A DNA stretch of 64,000 nt from Rugosimonospora acidiphila (GTDB lineage: Bacteria; Actinomycetota; Actinomycetes; Mycobacteriales; Micromonosporaceae): assembly GCF_039543385.1 (NCBI RefSeq), contig NZ_BAABJQ010000026.1, positions 62,001 through 126,000 on the forward strand, read 5' to 3'. Below the pieces are notes generated by a model, which saw nothing but the letters and a program-made list of their open reading frames with translations, did not search any database and was not told the DNA's origin. Both the position numbers and the translations under genes were made by a program. This document shows positions 44,032 to 51,720 of the stretch, piece by piece (positions within the stretch are counted from its first letter, which is position 1; the number at the start of each line of letters is the position of its first letter).

Positions 44032-44736
44032 TCAGTCGTTGTCGTTGTAGAGCGTGGCGGGTCGCTGGACGCAGCCGATCGGCAGGAAGCCCCAGCCGAG
44101 GACCGGGTCGCGGACCACGACCGCGGCGCCGTCGTTGGTGGTGAACCGGTACCTGACGGTGGACCCCACGGTCCCCGCCGGGGTGGCCCAGTGGCCGCCG
44201 TTGGAGCCGAAGTCGGTGCCGTAGAAGTAGTTGTAGTACAGCTCGCACGCCGGGTTGGCGGGCACGGCGGTGCCGTCCCCGGCCTGATGCGCCGCGGCGT
44301 TGTAGTCGCGGCCGAAGGTGCGACGGTGGGACAGCGTGGACTCGGTGGTCGACGAGCAGCTGTCCGCGGTGTCGCCCAGCGCGGCACCCATCGAGCCCGG
44401 CATCACCCAACCGCACATGTTCACCGCCCCCTGGGCCCGGCCGTAGTGCCAGTTGGCCGAGCTGGTCACCTCGTCGTCGAACCTGTCGCCCGGCATGAGC
44501 CTGCCGAGGTAGTACCCGCTGGGCTTGTTGACGATCCAGCTGCCACCGCCCGCGATCGGCGCGCCGTCGCTGGGCGAGTTCGCGGTCTGGATGGCGTGCA
44601 CGTGACCGGCCTGTGCCGGCGTGACCGCGCCGAGCACCGCCGCGGCACAGCCGGCGAGCACCACCGCGGCTCGGCGAAGGACGCGACCGCGCTCGCGGGC
44701 GGGATGCGGACGGTTACGGACCTGCCGGAGTCTCAT
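44032..44736 (-). CDS. Secreted protein of unknown function (234 aa)
   Basis: An Arg-rich N terminus and hydrophobic core (VLRRAAVVLAGCAAAVLGAV) end at TPAQAG, a Sec cleavage site near residue 43. The mature part (about 190 residues) has four to five Cys that could form disulfides (NMCGWVMPG, TADSCSSTT, NPACELYYNYFYG, PIGCVQRP), and a Trp/Gly/Tyr-rich composition. I do not recognise a family. GGAGG precedes the ATG by nine bases. It is divergent from the borosin-like cassette with a shared 315-base intergenic region, so co-regulation is possible. Confidence 0.78.
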   Translation of the reverse strand: MRLRQVRNRPHPARERGRVLRRAAVVLAGCAAAVLGAVTPAQAGHVHAIQTANSPSDGAPIAGGGSWIVNKPSGYYLGRLMPGDRFDDEVTSSANWHYGRAQGAVNMCGWVMPGSMGAALGDTADSCSSTTESTLSHRRTFGRDYNAAAHQAGDGTAVPANPACELYYNYFYGTDFGSNGGHWATPAGTVGSTVRYRFTTNDGAAVVVRDPVLGWGFLPIGCVQRPATLYNDND

Positions 44737-45051
44737 CGCGCCTGACCTCCAAGATTGTGGTTACCGACCGCCACAGCGGGGCCGTGGCACCACCGATTCC
44801 ACGGCCGGATCGTGAATCACTGCCGACGAGTTGATCTCGGATGACCGATTCCCCGATGAATTCTCGCATCCATTCCCGTCGCTGCGGGCGCGGCGCCACG
44901 CGGGGCCCCCTCAGCACCGGGCGATCAATCCGCGCGACGGCGGCGTGGGCGGCCGTCCGCGCCAGAGATCGACATTTGGAAATGGTGATCAGCGTCTCTT
45001 GGTTGCTAGGCTGCGGTTGGCCGAGTCCACACCGGACAGAGGGGGCCGGGA
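44737..45051. promoter_or_regulatory. Divergent intergenic region upstream of the borosin-like cassette
   Basis: The 315 bases hold promoters for both sides. On the plus strand TGCTAGGCT (45004-45012) is a possible extended -10 element, giving a leader of about 33 bases with AGAGGGGGCC as ribosome site before ATG 45052. A locally AT-richer stretch at 44965-45005 supports this. No clear operator is seen. Confidence 0.35.
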
Positions 45052-45618
45052 ATGTCCGCTCATGTCATGCGCGAACTGCTGCTTCGGGTTCAGGTCGACG
45101 CCAATTTCGCCGAGCGGGTGCGGGTCGACCCCGACGCGGCCACCGCGGAGTATGACCTCACCGACCGGGAGCGGGAGACGCTGCGCGGGTCGGATTGGTC
45201 GCTGCACGCCTTCCTCGTGCCCAGGCACCGGCTACCGGCCGACCGGGTGGAGCTGGAGGCGGAGCCCAACATGGTCTTCCTGCAGGGGCAGCCGCCACCG
45301 GACAACCAACTGCCGCCGTTGACGGTGCCCGACGTGACCCTGCCCGAGCCGATGTCCAACCTTCACCACCCGTTGGTGGCGCCACCGGACGAGGTGTCGC
45401 CGCCGCCGACCCAGACGCCGCCCACGGAGAATCCCCCGACGGATCCGCCGGTCGGGCCGTTCCCTCCCCCCGACGAGTGGGAGTCGGGCGGCAACCAATG
45501 GGGCCGGCGGCAGGTCGACGTGGCCGCGCAACAGGCGCTGATTGAGGAGATTCAATCGACGACCGGCGAGCTGCGCCGCGCGAAGCTCACGGCGTTGCTG
45601 GAGGGGCTGAATCTGTGA
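45052..45618 (+). CDS. Split-borosin-like precursor protein with N-terminal binding domain
   Basis: This 188-residue protein is encoded directly before, and overlapping, an OphMA/SonM-like N-methyltransferase gene. Residues 3-55 form a compact helical domain with FAERVRVDPDAATAEYDLTD and RERETLRGSDW, the LigA-like pattern (D-P-x-A ... L-T-x-x-E ... L-x-x-x-D) found in borosin-binding domains of split borosin precursors. Residues 75-145 are very Pro-rich (PPPDNQLPPLTVPD, PPTQTPPTENPPTDPP) and the end is a charged helix (AALIEEIQ-type, ALLEGLNL). No enzyme motif is present. The core peptide cannot be placed by eye; the hydrophobic C terminus and the Pro-rich region are candidates. Confidence 0.7.
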   Translation: MSAHVMRELLLRVQVDANFAERVRVDPDAATAEYDLTDRERETLRGSDWSLHAFLVPRHRLPADRVELEAEPNMVFLQGQPPPDNQLPPLTVPDVTLPEPMSNLHHPLVAPPDEVSPPPTQTPPTENPPTDPPVGPFPPPDEWESGGNQWGRRQVDVAAQQALIEEIQSTTGELRRAKLTALLEGLNL

Positions 45619-46445
45619 TGACCAACGGCGGGATCAATCGCGGCACCGACATCTACATCGTCGGCCTGGGTATCAAGACCATCCAGCACATCACCCGGGA
45701 GGCCGAGCAGGCCATGCGGTGCTGCACGAAGGTCTTCTTCGTAGATGACGGGTTCGGTGTCGAGGAGTTCATCAGTTCCCTTGGCGCCGAGGCGCGGCCG
45801 ATGATGCACCTGTACCAGGAGGGCGGCGAGCGGCGGCGGACCTATGTCGCGATGGCCGCCAGCGTCCTGGACGCCGCCCTGGACGAGGGCCCGGTCTGCT
45901 TCGCCAGCTACGGCCACCCGCAGGTCTACGTGCACCCCACCCGCCTGATCCAGGAGGGCGCGGCGCTGCTCGGGTTGACGGTGCGCGTGCTGCCCGGCAT
46001 CTCCGCCCTGGATACGATCATCACCGATGTCGGCCTGGACCCCGGGCCGCAGGGGCTGCAGATGTACGAGGCGACCGACGTGCTGGCCCGGGCCAGGCCG
46101 CTACAGCCAGACGTGCCGTGCCTGCTGTGGCAGGTCTCGGCGGTGGAGACCGGCCTGTACTCGCGGCAGCGGGGCAACGCCGCCCGCTTCGCCCGCCTGC
46201 AGCGGCACCTGCTGACGATCTACCCGCCCGAGCACCAGGTGACCATGGTGTTGAGCGCCAACTACCAGTTGCTCGACGCGTGGCAGGAGTCGTTCCCGCT
46301 CGGTGAGCTGGCCGAGCGGCTGGCCGAGGGGCTGCAGGCCGGCACGCTGTACATCCCGGCGGTGCGTCCCCGGCCGATCACCGACATCGGGCTGCTGCGC
46401 GAGGCCAACGATCCCGAACACCTGCGCCGGATCACCGCCGGCTGA
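45618..46445 (+). CDS. Borosin-type peptide alpha-N-methyltransferase (TP-methylase fold)
   Basis: This 275-residue SAM-dependent protein has the tetrapyrrole-methylase fold in the form seen in OphMA and SonM, which methylate backbone amides of a peptide. DIYIVGLGIKTIQHITREA is the SAM-binding glycine strand, MHLYQEGGERRRTYVAM matches the Tyr/Arg catalytic stretch, and FASYGHPQVYVHPTRLI, VLPGISALDTIITDVGLDP and LQMYEATDVLARARP follow the borosin order closely. Cobalamin/siroheme methylases differ in these blocks. The clasp and precursor are not fused, so this is a split type. Start ATG 45618 overlaps the precursor stop (TGATG); GTG 45615 is an alternative. Confidence 0.82.
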   Translation: MTNGGINRGTDIYIVGLGIKTIQHITREAEQAMRCCTKVFFVDDGFGVEEFISSLGAEARPMMHLYQEGGERRRTYVAMAASVLDAALDEGPVCFASYGHPQVYVHPTRLIQEGAALLGLTVRVLPGISALDTIITDVGLDPGPQGLQMYEATDVLARARPLQPDVPCLLWQVSAVETGLYSRQRGNAARFARLQRHLLTIYPPEHQVTMVLSANYQLLDAWQESFPLGELAERLAEGLQAGTLYIPAVRPRPITDIGLLREANDPEHLRRITAG

Positions 46446-46549
46446 CCCCACCGCGGTCGCGTGGCGGCGCCCCGCCGTCGCCACGCGGCGCCCCGCCGGG
46501 TGTGGGTCAGCCGAGGCGCCGGACGAACGCGCCGTTGCCCGAGAGATCG

Positions 46550-46577
46550 TTGTCTGCCGATGGATTATCGGTTAACT
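46550..46577 (+). promoter_or_regulatory. Candidate leaderless promoter for the small secreted protein
   Basis: TTGTCT (46550-46555) and TTAACT (46572-46577) are 16 bases apart, and the ATG at 46585 lies 7 bases after the -10 element. No ribosome site is present before this ATG, which supports a leaderless mRNA. Confidence 0.5.
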
Positions 46578-46584
46578 CTCTTTC

Positions 46585-46836
46585 ATGAAAACACGTCTCG
46601 TGGCCGCCGTGGGGCTGGCCGCCGCCGGTGTCGTCACCGCTCTCAGCTTCTCCCCGTCCGCGCAGGCCACCCCGCCCACCTATCTGGAGTACGGCTCCTA
46701 CAACTGGAATGACCAGTGCCTGAGCGTCGGCCACGCCGGACAGGTCAACCACACCTGGAGCGCCTACTACTGCGTGACCGTCACGCCATCCGGCCCGACC
46801 GGTCCGGGCCTGTACGACCTCTACGTCCAGCGCTGA
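46585..46836 (+). CDS. Small secreted protein (83 aa)
   Basis: The first 29 residues (MKTRLVAAVGLAAAGVVTALSF ... AQA) are a Sec signal peptide, given here in two parts. The mature peptide is about 54 residues, Tyr/Trp-rich, with two Cys (NDQCLSVGH and AYYCVTVT) that can form one disulfide, and ends in LYDLYVQR. I know no family. It has its own probable leaderless promoter and lies 139 bases after the methyltransferase gene. Whether it belongs to the RiPP locus is unclear. Confidence 0.7.
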   Translation: MKTRLVAAVGLAAAGVVTALSFSPSAQATPPTYLEYGSYNWNDQCLSVGHAGQVNHTWSAYYCVTVTPSGPTGPGLYDLYVQR

Positions 46837-46895
46837 CGGCCCACGGGCGGGGAATCGCCGGTACCGACCGGGTGCGCTCTGGCATCGTGGAGCCC

Positions 46896-47282
46896 GTGGC
46901 AGCCGACAGTGTCGATCCGCGGCAACGCCCGCCGGCCGAGGTGTTCGAGGATCACCTCCGGTTGGCCCAGGAGGGCAGGCTCGACGAGGACCTCGCGCGC
47001 AACGTGTCGCCGGATTGCGTGCTCCTGGAGCGGCGCGGGGTGTTCCACGGCCGCGAGGGAGCCCGCGAACTGGCCCGGTACCTGACCGAGGAGGTGCCCC
47101 ACGCGCGGTACGGCTACACCCGCCGGCTCGTCGAGGGGCGCTTCTGCATGCTGGAGTGGACGGCGGACAGCGACGGGGCACGGGTACGCGACGGGGTCGA
47201 CTCGTACGTCATCGAGGACGGCTGGATCGTGGCGCAGACGATCCGGTACACGGTGGAGCCGAAGACCGGCGGCGAGTCCTGA
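46896..47282 (+). CDS. SnoaL/NTF2-like protein
   Basis: This 128-residue protein has the cone-shaped NTF2-like fold pattern: FEDHLRLAQEGRLDEDLARNVSPDC (first helices), VFHGREGARELARYL, and the beta sheet FCMLEWTADSDGARVRDGVDSYVIEDGWIVAQTIRYTV. SnoaL-like proteins bind small hydrophobic ligands or act as isomerases and hydrolases; the role here is unknown. Both GTG 46887 and 46896 are possible; the latter has GTGGAG five bases upstream. It is convergent with the XRE regulator gene. Confidence 0.8.
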   Translation: MAADSVDPRQRPPAEVFEDHLRLAQEGRLDEDLARNVSPDCVLLERRGVFHGREGARELARYLTEEVPHARYGYTRRLVEGRFCMLEWTADSDGARVRDGVDSYVIEDGWIVAQTIRYTVEPKTGGES

Positions 47283-47309
47283 CCCCGCCCACCGGGCCTG
47301 GTGGGCGAG

Positions 47310-48137
47310 TCACCCGGTTCGTGCGCGCCCGGTCAGGATGTCTCGCGTCGCGTCGTCGGCGGGGTAGAGATATTCGATGATCATCCCGGCGAGCGTGATG
47401 TCGGAGGGCGCGCCGAAGGACGCGGTGACGCTCAGGAACCGCAGGGTGCCATGCTCCGACTCGTATTCGAGGGGAAGCGCGATCCGGCGGCCGGGGTCGT
47501 CGACCACGACCGGACGGTCTTCCACCCCGGGGTAGCCCGCGAGTTCCTCGCGAAGGGCGGCCAGTTCGGCGCTGTTGGCGCCGATCGCCTGTCGCCGCAG
47601 CCGGTGCAGCAGGTGCTGGCTCCACTCGCCGAGGTTCCTGATCCGCGGGGCCATGCCCTCGGGGTGCAGAGTGAGCCGCATGATGTTGACCGGCTCGGTG
47701 AGCAGGGCGGGCGCGACCCCGGCCAGGAGTATCCGGCTGCCCTCGTTGGCGATCAGCCGGTTCCAACCGCTGTCCACCACCGCGGCCGGATAGGGGTCGT
47801 GCGCCGCGAGCAGCCCGCGCAACGTTTCGTTCACCACCCGCAGCTGCGGGTCGTCGTCGGGACGGGCGAGGTATGCCGGGGCGAATCCGGCGGCGAGGAG
47901 CAGTTCGTTACGGTCCCGCAGGGGCAGGTCGAGCTGCTCGGCCAAGCCGAGCACCATTTCGCGGCTTGGCCGCGACCGTCCGGTTTCGAGAAAACTCATA
48001 TGCCGAGGGGAGACGTTGCCCGCCAGCGCCAGCGCCTCCTGGCTGAGCCGCCGCGCCAGTCGCCACTGGCGCAACAACGGCCCGAAGCCGTATCCGTTCT
48101 GCCGGGCGGCGCCCACGGCGCTCAGCATACCCGTCAC
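47310..48137 (-). CDS. XRE-family regulator with MmyB-like ligand-binding domain
   Basis: This 275-residue protein has an N-terminal HTH (about 18-72; GPLLRQWRLARRLSQEALA, SPRHMSFLETGRSRPS) and a C-terminal PAS-like MmyB domain (about 95-265; HDPYPAAVVDSGWNRLIAN, VNIMRLTLHPEG). In many actinobacteria such regulators sit beside and control an oxidoreductase or hydrolase gene, with fatty-acid-like ligands found in one structure. Here the partner is the alpha/beta hydrolase just upstream on the same strand (73-base gap). GTG 48137 has GAGG nine bases upstream; ATG 48128 is the alternative. Confidence 0.9.
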   Translation of the reverse strand: MTGMLSAVGAARQNGYGFGPLLRQWRLARRLSQEALALAGNVSPRHMSFLETGRSRPSREMVLGLAEQLDLPLRDRNELLLAAGFAPAYLARPDDDPQLRVVNETLRGLLAAHDPYPAAVVDSGWNRLIANEGSRILLAGVAPALLTEPVNIMRLTLHPEGMAPRIRNLGEWSQHLLHRLRRQAIGANSAELAALREELAGYPGVEDRPVVVDDPGRRIALPLEYESEHGTLRFLSVTASFGAPSDITLAGMIIEYLYPADDATRDILTGRARTG

Positions 48138-48210
48138 GATCTTGCCTCTGTTCCGCCCGTTGTGCCGCCGCCCGCCCCAGCGGTCGGCGCCGCCAGGAGG
48201 AGGCGCCGCA

Positions 48211-49077
48211 TCATCCGGTGAACTGATGATCGGTCGTGACCCGGGAGCCCTCGGCCGCCGCGGCGGCGAAGCCACGGATGTCGTCGAGCAGCCTCGGCAG
48301 GTGGGTGATGAACAGCCCGTGCGGCGCACCGTCGTAGACCGCCAACGCGGCCGCCGGCAGGATCTGCGCGCTCCGGCGACCGCACAGGTCGATGGGGTTC
48401 GACGCGTCGGCCGTCCCATGGATGACCAGTGCGGGCACCCGCACCTCGGCCAGTTCGGCCCGGAAGTCGGTCTCCACCACGATCCTGCTGCATCGCGACA
48501 GGGCGTACAGCGACGTCCGTTCCATGTCGCGCGTGCCCCAGGCGACGATCTCCGGCGACACGTGGCAGGCCGGCAGCCCCGCCCCGACGAAGGGCGGTGT
48601 GTTCGCCGCGATCCACCCCGGCCAGTCCCGGCCCCATTCGGCCCACACACCCTCGAAGACCGAGCGGTCGATGCCGCCCGGGTTCTCGTCGGTACGCAGC
48701 AGGAACGGCAGCGTCGCGCTGACCAGTGCGATGCGTGATACCCGTTGCGATCCGTGCCGCGTCAGGTACCGGACGATCTCGGCTCCACCCATGGAGTGCC
48801 CGACCAGGGTGGCCTCGCGAACGTCCACATGCGACATCAGGGCGGCCAGGTCGTCGGCGAGGGTGTCGAAGTCGTAGCCGTCGCGGGGTTCATCGGAGCG
48901 ACCGTGGCCGCGCCGGTCGTAGGCCAGGCACCGGAAACCCGCGTCCACCAGGCCGCTCATCAGGTGCTGCCACATGCCGCTGCTCAATCCCTGGCTGGCG
49001 AGCAGGACAACCGGCCTGCCCTGGCCCCAGTCCCGGTAGTACAGGGACGTCTCATCGCCTGCCTTGAAGTACGGCAT
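48211..49077 (-). CDS. Alpha/beta hydrolase (haloperoxidase/arylesterase-like)
   Basis: This 288-residue protein resembles cofactor-free haloperoxidases: DWGQGRPVVLLASQGLSSGMW, FRCLAYDRRGHGRSD, LVGHSMGGAEIVRYL (nucleophile Ser), GTADASNPID (Asp region) and VYDGAPHGLFITH (His). The Gln-Gly instead of His-Gly in the oxyanion loop (ASQGLSS for the usual LHGWP-like stretch) is unusual. It probably acts as an esterase or perhydrolase. ATG 49077 has GGAGG eight bases upstream. The XRE regulator behind it is probably co-transcribed. Confidence 0.87.
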   Translation of the reverse strand: MPYFKAGDETSLYYRDWGQGRPVVLLASQGLSSGMWQHLMSGLVDAGFRCLAYDRRGHGRSDEPRDGYDFDTLADDLAALMSHVDVREATLVGHSMGGAEIVRYLTRHGSQRVSRIALVSATLPFLLRTDENPGGIDRSVFEGVWAEWGRDWPGWIAANTPPFVGAGLPACHVSPEIVAWGTRDMERTSLYALSRCSRIVVETDFRAELAEVRVPALVIHGTADASNPIDLCGRRSAQILPAAALAVYDGAPHGLFITHLPRLLDDIRGFAAAAAEGSRVTTDHQFTG

Positions 49078-49221
49078 CGTGCCCACCTCCGTGTGTCAAC
49101 CGCCAACACGGATCAGGATCGTGCCCGGCACCATCCGGCACCATTACCCGGCGGGTAAGGGGCCCTCGCCGCGCGCCATCCGGCCGGGCCGGATCGGCCG
49201 CCACCACCGATCCCGGGCCGT

Positions 49222-49261
49222 CCCGCCGGCCCGCCCCGGATCGGTGATGCGGGCCGGCGGG
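49222..49261 (-). terminator. Perfect 13-bp hairpin after the GH16 gene
   Basis: CCCGCCGGCCCGC (49222-49234) pairs exactly with GCGGGCCGGCGGG (49249-49261), with a 14-base loop, starting 19 bases beyond the GH16 stop codon on the minus strand. Confidence 0.75.
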
Positions 49262-49280
49262 GAGGCGTCGGGCGCGCCGG

Positions 49281-50690
49281 TTAGTGGCCGAAGCTCAGCC
49301 AGTTGAGGTTGACGAAGTCGGTCGGCTGCCCGCTGGTGAAGGTGACGTACACCGTGTGGGTGCCGGTGACCGCGGAGACGTTCGCCGGTACGGTTCGCCA
49401 GCTCTGCCAGCCGCCCGTATTGGCGACGGCGAAGCTGCCGATCGGGGCGTTGGACCGGGAGTCGAGGCGCACCTCGACCAGCCCGCTGATTCCGCCGGCC
49501 GCGCCCGAGGCGACCCGGCCGTTGAACTGCCGCGCCGCGGTGGAGCCGAAGTTCACGTTGTTGAACTGGAGCCAGTCTCCGTTGGCGATGAAGCCCACGT
49601 CCTGACCGCCGCCGGTGTCCGTCGTCGCCTCGGTCTGGGTGCCCGACTGGGCGCTTGCGGACTCGGCCTGGATGGTGCCGTAGGCGTTGACGCCGCCGGT
49701 ACCGCCGCCGCCGGTCGGGGTCGGGCTGGTCGTGGGCGGGGGAGTGCCGCCGCCCGAAGAGGAGGAGCTGTACACCGCGACGTAGTCCACGTTCATCGGC
49801 ACGCCGGAGGCGGTGGAGCCGGTGGGGCCGCCGCCGAACGCGCCGGGGAAGCCGCCGCCCATGGCCACGTTGAGGATGATGAAGAAGCCGTGGTGGGTGG
49901 CGTTGTTCCAGGTGGTCGCGTCGACCTGGTTGGCGTTGACGGTGAAGAAGTTGTTGCCGTCCAGGTACCAGCGCAGCTGCTCGGGTGAGACGCTCCGGTC
50001 GTACTCCAGCGCGTAGGTGTGGTAGCCGGTCTGGCATCCGCCGCAGGCGCGCTGCCCGCTGCCGATGCCGGTGGTCTCGTTGCACGGGCCGCCCGGACTC
50101 ACTCCACAGTGGAGGGTACCGAACTCGGAGCTGAGCCCGTTGATGTCCTCCATGACGTCCCACTCGCCGATGCCCGGCCAGTTGGTCGCGCCGACCGGCC
50201 GGGCCGCGGCGCCGAGCGCCCAGAACGCCGGCCAGTAGCCGAGGGCGGCGGCCCCGCTGACGTTGGGCTGCTGGATGGATGCCTCGATGCGCAGCTTGCC
50301 GCCGGCCGGCGCGGCGAAGTCGGTGCGCTGTGTCTCGATCCGGCCGGACGTCCAGTTGCCGGAGCCGTCCCGTACCGGCTTGATGACCAGGTGGCCGTTG
50401 CCGTCCTGGTACACGTTCTGGGTGCTGTTGGTCATCGACTCGACCTCACCGGTGCCCCAGTTGCCCGCTCCGCCGGCGTAGCCGTGGCCGAGGTCGTAGA
50501 GCCAGTTGCCGGTGTTGACGCCGGTGCCGGCGGCACCGTTGAAGTCGTCGCTGAACACGGTCGTCCAGCCGGAGGGGGGCGGCGGCACCGCGGCGCCGGC
50601 GTTCAGGGTGGTCGCCAGCGTCGCGGCGACCGTGGCGAGGGCGGCGAGCCCGGCCAGCACGAGGCGGGTTCTGCGCGGGTTGGGTTCCAT
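49281..50690 (-). CDS. Secreted GH16 endo-beta-glucanase (laminarinase-like) with CBM6
   Basis: This 469-residue exported enzyme has a signal peptide (1-34). The GH16 jelly roll (about 42-312) has the catalytic motif GEWDVMED with nucleophile E176, D178 and acid/base E181; the second position is Trp where Ile is usual (GEIDIME). Typical neighbours are WPAFWALG, TLHCG, YHTYALEYD and FFIILNVAMGGGFPG. A Ser/Gly/Pro/Thr linker leads to a CBM6-like module (about 340-469; IQAESASAQSGTQTE, GDWLQFNNVNFG, FVNLNWLSF). Beta-1,3-glucan is the likely substrate. AAGGAA precedes the ATG. Two LacI-type operators and a good promoter lie upstream. Confidence 0.92.
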   Translation of the reverse strand: MEPNPRRTRLVLAGLAALATVAATLATTLNAGAAVPPPPSGWTTVFSDDFNGAAGTGVNTGNWLYDLGHGYAGGAGNWGTGEVESMTNSTQNVYQDGNGHLVIKPVRDGSGNWTSGRIETQRTDFAAPAGGKLRIEASIQQPNVSGAAALGYWPAFWALGAAARPVGATNWPGIGEWDVMEDINGLSSEFGTLHCGVSPGGPCNETTGIGSGQRACGGCQTGYHTYALEYDRSVSPEQLRWYLDGNNFFTVNANQVDATTWNNATHHGFFIILNVAMGGGFPGAFGGGPTGSTASGVPMNVDYVAVYSSSSSGGGTPPPTTSPTPTGGGGTGGVNAYGTIQAESASAQSGTQTEATTDTGGGQDVGFIANGDWLQFNNVNFGSTAARQFNGRVASGAAGGISGLVEVRLDSRSNAPIGSFAVANTGGWQSWRTVPANVSAVTGTHTVYVTFTSGQPTDFVNLNWLSFGH

Positions 50691-50769
50691 CGGGTTCCTT
50701 AGGACGGAGGGAACGCCGGCGACCGCGCTGGGCGCGCGGCCGGCGATGGTGACCGGCCGCGGACGGCCG

Positions 50770-50783
50770 GTAGAGCGCTCCCA
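50770..50783. promoter_or_regulatory. Second LacI/CebR-type operator of the GH16 gene
   Basis: GTAGAGCGCTCCCA carries the AGAGCGCTCC core and nearly matches the cellulose-utilisation regulator site TGGGAGCGCTCCCA known from actinomycetes. It lies in the 5' leader, about 45 bases downstream of the first operator. Confidence 0.6.
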
Positions 50784-50813
50784 AGGGGGCCGTGCGCGCA
50801 GTGAAAATGCTGT

Positions 50814-50825
50814 GAGAGCGCTCTC
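50814..50825. promoter_or_regulatory. LacI/CebR-type operator at the GH16 transcription start
   Basis: GAGAGCGCTCTC is a perfect 12-bp palindrome with the AGCGCT core of CebR/LacI-family boxes. It covers the predicted transcription start just downstream of the minus-strand -10 box, the classic place for a repressor. Confidence 0.75.
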
Positions 50826-50830
50826 TCAGA

Positions 50831-50859
50831 TGTGTACAGCCGTCCGGTGGACTTGTCAA
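50831..50859 (-). promoter_or_regulatory. Promoter of the GH16 gene
   Basis: On the minus strand TTGACA (50859-50854) and TACACA (50836-50831) are separated by exactly 17 bases; the start of transcription would fall at about 50824, inside the palindromic operator. It gives a leader of about 130 bases. Confidence 0.7.
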
Positions 50860-50919
50860 TAGACATCTATGGATGTGCTGATCTCGGTCTGGCGGTCTCC
50901 CGCGCGCACCGCCGAGCGG

Positions 50920-51369
50920 TCAGGCGGTGAGGGTGTGGCAGCGGGCGGCGAGGGCGGCGGCCGCGCGTTGGTATTCGGTGGTGATCGCGGCGCCATGCTC
51001 GGCGACGACGGTCGCTGCCAGGGTGCCGGTCCACTCCTCGGTGTCGGTGAACCGGGTCCCGCGGCCGGGCAGCGCGTCGAGCGCGAACGTGTGCCGGCCG
51101 AGCAACACCTCGGGCAGCCCGCCGGACCAGACGAGCCGGTGTGGTGGGCGCACCTCGAGGATTTCGGCGGTGAACGCCTGGTCGCCGGCCACGCCTCCGG
51201 TGAGAGTGAGTCGCAGCTGGGCGCCGGCGACGGCCTCGGGTACTGGCGCGCCGACAGTCAGCGTCGGATGCCAGGCGGGGTAGCCGGCGAAGTCGGTCAG
51301 TACTCGCCAGATCAGCTCCGGCGGTGCCGCGATGTCACGGTGGACACGGACGAACGGCGTGGTGGGCAT
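50920..51369 (-). CDS. SRPBCC-superfamily protein (polyketide cyclase/START-like)
   Basis: This 149-residue protein begins PFVRVHRDIAAPPELIWRVLTDFAGYPAWHP, the standard opening of START-like helix-grip proteins, and continues with PPHRLVWSGGLPEVLLGRHTFALDAL and a final helix ITTEYQRAAAALAARC. These proteins bind hydrophobic ligands in a cavity; no substrate is indicated. ATG 51369 is chosen because the fold begins there; upstream sequence in frame is not protein-like. It lies behind the GH16 promoter region and is not part of that transcript. Confidence 0.85.
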   Translation of the reverse strand: MPTTPFVRVHRDIAAPPELIWRVLTDFAGYPAWHPTLTVGAPVPEAVAGAQLRLTLTGGVAGDQAFTAEILEVRPPHRLVWSGGLPEVLLGRHTFALDALPGRGTRFTDTEEWTGTLAATVVAEHGAAITTEYQRAAAALAARCHTLTA

Positions 51370-51445
51370 GGGCAGCGAGGCTAGCCGCACCCGGCGGCGG
51401 GATCCACCGGTTATCGGTCGATGGTCGAGGCGTGGTCGCGTCGGG

Positions 51446-51720
51446 CTACCGGTCACGCCGCTGCCAGGGACCGGTGATCACGCAGGTCAGCCCCGGGTAC
51501 TGGACGTTGACGAACAGGTGCTTCCCGTCCGCGGTGAAGCACGCCCCGGCCAGCTCGCTGGCGCCGGTGGGGCCGGGCCGGGGAAAGTCGTCGGGGTCCC
51601 AGTGGCGCAGGTCGAGTGGGGCGATGACCTTGGCGAGGTTGGCGATCGTCCCGCTCGGTGTCAAGATCCGCAGCCAGTTGTCGCCGCCGTCGGCGTCCTC
51701 GCCGTCGCCGTCGCCATCGT
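51446..51720 (-). pseudogene. Remnant of a PhoX/DUF839-family gene (C-terminal part only)
   Basis: About 90 codons on the minus strand read like the C terminus of PhoX-type (DUF839) phosphatases: GGDNWLRILTPSGTI, then GASELAGACFTADGKHLFVNVQYPG and VITGPW (quoted in parts). Full proteins of the family are 450-700 residues and this fragment has no start or upstream domains; the frame runs into unrelated sequence, with a Gly/Asp/Glu-coding repeat near 51700. The surrounding 250 bases to 51972 contain no gene that I can support. It looks like a decayed gene left after a deletion. Confidence 0.65.

Noticed and set aside
45052..45618. LigA-type subunit of an aromatic-ring dioxygenase
   Set aside because: The helical pattern is similar, but no LigB-type catalytic subunit is near and the gene is coupled to a borosin-type methyltransferase instead.
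45618..46445. Cobalamin or siroheme C-methyltransferase
   Set aside because: Conserved blocks follow the borosin methyltransferases, and no tetrapyrrole biosynthesis gene is nearby.
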